Assembly (NCBI GenBank): GCA_002898675.1
Contig: BEHW01000021.1
Location: 1-24,389 of the forward strand
DNA: 24,389 nt
Direction: 5' to 3'
From: a bacterium HR20
GTDB lineage: Bacteria; Bacteroidota; Ignavibacteria; Kapaibacteriales; NICIL-2
Notes under the pieces: generated by a model
What the model was told of the DNA's origin: nothing
The model's input: only the letters and a program-made list of their open reading frames with translations
Databases searched by the model: none
Translations under genes and position numbers: made by a program
In this document: positions 21,966 to 24,389 of the stretch, one piece after another
Position numbering within the stretch: the first letter of the stretch is position 1
How the letters are laid out: every line of letters begins with the position of its first letter

Positions 21966-23323
21966 CGATGCAGCCATCAATCCTTGCCCCACGACAGATC
22001 GTTGCCGAGCTCGACAAGTACATCATCGGTCAGCAGGAAGCCAAACGTGCACTGGCGATTGCGCTGCGCAATCGCTGGCGTCGGCAGCAAGTTCCTCCAC
22101 CGCTCCGCGATGAGATCATGCCAAACAACATCATCTTGATCGGTCCGACGGGAGTTGGGAAGACCGAGCTCGCACGCCGACTTGCACGGCTGGCGGGCGC
22201 GCCGTTTGTCAAAGTCGAGGCAACGAAATTCACCGAGGTTGGCTATGTCGGCCGCGACGTCGAGAGCATGATCCGCGATCTTGCTGAGACGGCTGTTGCG
22301 ATGGTTCGGCAGGAGAAAACCGCTGAAAAGCGCCGAGAAGCTGCTTCCGCAGCAGAAGAGCGTCTGCTGAACATTTTGGTACCCCCGCCTCCGAGCGGCG
22401 TCTCGTTCGATCTAAGCTCGGTTGCAGGCGGTGATGCGTACACTGAACGGCGAGCACAGATGCGCTACCGGCTCAGCAACGGAGAACTCGACAGCCACCT
22501 TATCGAAATCGAGGTTGCTGCTCCTTCAATGCCGATGATGCAGGTGATGGGCCCCATCGGACTCGATGATCTCGGCATCAACCTGCAAGACATGCTCGGC
22601 AAGTTCTTACCCAAAACGACCAAGCGACGCAAAGTCACCGTTGCCGAAGCGCGTGCGCTGTTTGAGCAAGAGGAAGCCGAAAAGCTCCTCGATATGGATG
22701 CAGTCGTCCGTGAAGCACTTGCACGCGCCGAGACCATGGGCATCGTCTTCATTGACGAGATTGATAAAATTGCCTCGCGTGGGCAGTCTGCCGGTCCGGA
22801 TGTCTCCCGCGAAGGCGTCCAGCGAGATTTGCTCCCGATCGTCGAAGGCTCGACTGTCAACACAAAGTACGGTCCACTTCGCACCGACCACGTGCTCTTT
22901 ATCGCTTCGGGCGCGTTCCATGTGAGCAAGCCGTCGGACTTGATTCCTGAGCTGCAAGGGCGATTTCCAATCCGTGTTGAACTTCACTCGCTTTCGGAGC
23001 AAGATTTCGTGCAGATTCTGACGCTTCCGGAGAATGCGCTCATCAAGCAGTACCAAGCACTGCTTGCGACCGAAGGAGTCGAGCTGGAGATTCTGCCCGA
23101 TGCGATCGCGGAAATTGCCGCCATCGCTGCGAGAGTCAACGAAACAGTGTCGAACATTGGTGCGCGGCGGCTGCATACGATTTTGACGACGCTCCTTGAT
23201 GAGCTTCTCTTCGATGCTCCCGATGCTCTCACTGAGCGACGCTTTACGATTGACGCTGCGTATGTTCGCACTAAACTCGACCGCGTCACGCAGGATGTTG
23301 ATCTTAGCAAGTACATGCTCTGA
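21962..23323 (+). CDS. hslU: ATP-dependent protease ATPase subunit HslU
   Basis: Hexameric AAA+ unfoldase that feeds substrates to HslV. From ATG 21962 (four-base overlap with hslV) it has 453 residues. The N-terminal IVAELDKYIIGQQEAKRA is followed by Walker A GPTGVGKT (61-68) and the pore loop GYVG (94-97) in EVGYVGRDVES. The I-domain occupies about 110-240. Walker B is VFIDEID, and the later SEGVQRDLLPIVEGS-like segment, FIASGAFH and LQGRFPIRVEL complete the AAA+ core. NIGARRLHTI is the sensor region and the C-terminal DLSKYML is the tail that docks into HslV. Its stop overlaps the VWA gene by one base. Confidence 0.97.
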   Translation: MTMQPSILAPRQIVAELDKYIIGQQEAKRALAIALRNRWRRQQVPPPLRDEIMPNNIILIGPTGVGKTELARRLARLAGAPFVKVEATKFTEVGYVGRDVESMIRDLAETAVAMVRQEKTAEKRREAASAAEERLLNILVPPPPSGVSFDLSSVAGGDAYTERRAQMRYRLSNGELDSHLIEIEVAAPSMPMMQVMGPIGLDDLGINLQDMLGKFLPKTTKRRKVTVAEARALFEQEEAEKLLDMDAVVREALARAETMGIVFIDEIDKIASRGQSAGPDVSREGVQRDLLPIVEGSTVNTKYGPLRTDHVLFIASGAFHVSKPSDLIPELQGRFPIRVELHSLSEQDFVQILTLPENALIKQYQALLATEGVELEILPDAIAEIAAIAARVNETVSNIGARRLHTILTTLLDELLFDAPDALTERRFTIDAAYVRTKLDRVTQDVDLSKYML

Positions 23324-24363
23324 TGTTTGCGATTCGCTACTTGCGCTGGCATGAGCGCGCTGAAACTGCAGAGCAAGCGCTCGAGCGCTTGCTGCAGCTG
23401 TTTCGCATCGTCCTGCTCAAGGTGGATATGGATGTCGAGGATGCACTGCGGCTGGTCGAGCTGCTCGATGAGCGCTACGGCGTGCTCGGCGATATGACGA
23501 TGGATGATTACATCGAACTCTTGATCGCCGAAGGTCTGCTCGAAGAGCGCGATGGCAAGCTTCGCCCCACACCGAAAACTGAACGGCTGATCCGCACCGA
23601 CGCACTCGGCGAAATCTTTCGCTCGCTCAAGAAAGGGGAACTGGGCAACCACGAAGTCCCGCACAGCGGCGAAGGGAGCGAACCACTTCCTGAAACGCGC
23701 CCCTACATTTTCGGCGACTCGACGACGCTCATTGACCTTGGTGAAACGTTCCATAACGTCCTCCTCCGCGATAGCACGCTCGAGCGCTTTCCCCTCCACG
23801 AGGAAGACATCAGCGTCCACGAAACCGAGCACGCGACCTCCTGTGCAACAGTGCTTGCAATTGACATCTCCCACTCGATGGTGCTCTACGGCGAGGACCG
23901 CATCACGCCTGCAAAACAAGTTGCGCTTGCGCTCATTGAACTTATCGCCACGAAGTACCCCAAAGACCAGCTGGAGGTCATCGTCTTCGGCGATGAGGCG
24001 CGCCGCATCGAGCGGCGGTTGGTTCCGTTCGTCAGCGTCGGTCCGTTCCATACGAACACACGCGATGCGCTGCGCTTGAGCCGGCAGCTGCTCCGCCGCG
24101 CACGGAGCGCCAACAAGCAAATTTTCCTGATCACCGATGGCAAGCCATCAGCAATCTTCGACGAAAGCGGCAGGCTCTACAAGAACCCGTTTGGGCTCGA
24201 TCCACGCATCGTCAACAAAACACTCGACGAAGCAGTCGCCTGCCGCCGCGATGGCATCACGATCAGCACCTTCATGATCGCCAGCGACCCGTACTCGCGA
24301 AGCTTCGTCGAGGAACTCACTAAATCAAACCGTGGCCGAGCATTCTATAGCGATCTCGACTAA
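23323..24363 (+). CDS. VWA-domain protein coupled to hslU
   Basis: A 346-residue protein without signal peptide or membrane segment. Residues 1-100 are helical and charged, with DMTMDDYIELLIAEGLLEERDGKLRPTP resembling a winged-helix-like unit. Residues 175-340 form a VWA domain: the metal-site motif DISHS (D181, S183, S185) and the later ITDGKPS. Such proteins are commonly partnered with MoxR/magnesium-chelatase-like AAA+ ATPases. ATG 23323 overlaps the hslU stop in TGATG, so translation is coupled. No partner ATPase is visible before the window ends at 24389. Whether it works with HslU or with a downstream ATPase is unknown. Confidence 0.88.
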   Translation: MFAIRYLRWHERAETAEQALERLLQLFRIVLLKVDMDVEDALRLVELLDERYGVLGDMTMDDYIELLIAEGLLEERDGKLRPTPKTERLIRTDALGEIFRSLKKGELGNHEVPHSGEGSEPLPETRPYIFGDSTTLIDLGETFHNVLLRDSTLERFPLHEEDISVHETEHATSCATVLAIDISHSMVLYGEDRITPAKQVALALIELIATKYPKDQLEVIVFGDEARRIERRLVPFVSVGPFHTNTRDALRLSRQLLRRARSANKQIFLITDGKPSAIFDESGRLYKNPFGLDPRIVNKTLDEAVACRRDGITISTFMIASDPYSRSFVEELTKSNRGRAFYSDLD

Positions 24364-24389
24364 CTGGGGAAACTGCTTGTCGTTGATTA

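Noticed and set aside
22984..24120. Open frame of 378 codons on the minus strand
   Set aside because: It is antisense to hslU and the VWA gene, both well supported.
1..24389. tRNA, rRNA, CRISPR, insertion sequence or prophage
   Set aside because: Reading both strands I saw no cloverleaf-like block, no regularly spaced repeats, no transposase and no terminal inverted repeats.

Overview
The window reads as a piece of a chromosome from a Gram-negative bacterium of the Bacteroidota/Chlorobiota (FCB) superphylum, moderately GC-rich, perhaps a Kapabacteria- or Ignavibacteria-like lineage; the phylum is an inference. The support is: a secreted protein ending in a Bacteroidota-style type IX secretion (Por) sorting domain, a BatA-type von Willebrand factor A (VWA) membrane protein, lipid A genes (lpxB, lpxK), a LolD-type ATPase, sequences matching the Bacteroidota -7 element TAnnTTTG, and few Shine-Dalgarno sites. 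I found no rRNA, tRNA, CRISPR array, insertion sequence or phage gene. Coding density is very high and the gene content is mostly housekeeping.

Layout. 1-37 (minus): start of an unidentified gene with a good ribosome binding site and a convincing Bacteroidota-like promoter (87-116). 219-4769 (minus): an operon read right to left, dusB > family 2 glycosyltransferase > tilS > hpt; tilS has an about 240-residue disordered N-terminal extension. 4905-7004 (plus): a BatA/VWA membrane protein gene split by one in-frame TAG codon. 7056-9946: a secreted beta-propeller-like protein with a T9SS tail, then a degenerate J-domain protein. 10018-14162: the translation block rplM-rpsI-rpsB-tsf-pyrH-frr. 14194-18977: a SRAP (YedK/HMCES-like) protein, then lpxB, a DUF374 acyltransferase-like protein, lpxK, a class I glutamine amidotransferase-like hydrolase and a YIP1-like membrane protein, mostly overlapping or a few bases apart. 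18963-20339 (minus): rsmB, whose 3' end overlaps the YIP1-like gene tail to tail. 20384-24363 (plus): lolD, a small TMEM14-like membrane protein, hslV, hslU and a VWA protein, each overlapping the next by 4, 4, 4 and 1 bases.

How the genes work together. The left operon combines tRNA modification (dusB, tilS), purine salvage (hpt) and a probable LPS-core sugar transferase. The centre couples ribosome assembly, elongation and recycling with UMP kinase, then runs into lipid A synthesis. The right operon joins lipoprotein export (LolD) with the HslUV protease and a VWA protein. The most notable items are the amber codon in the BatA-like gene, the TilS extension, the degenerate J protein beside rplM, the amidohydrolase coupled to lpxK, and the VWA gene coupled to hslU.
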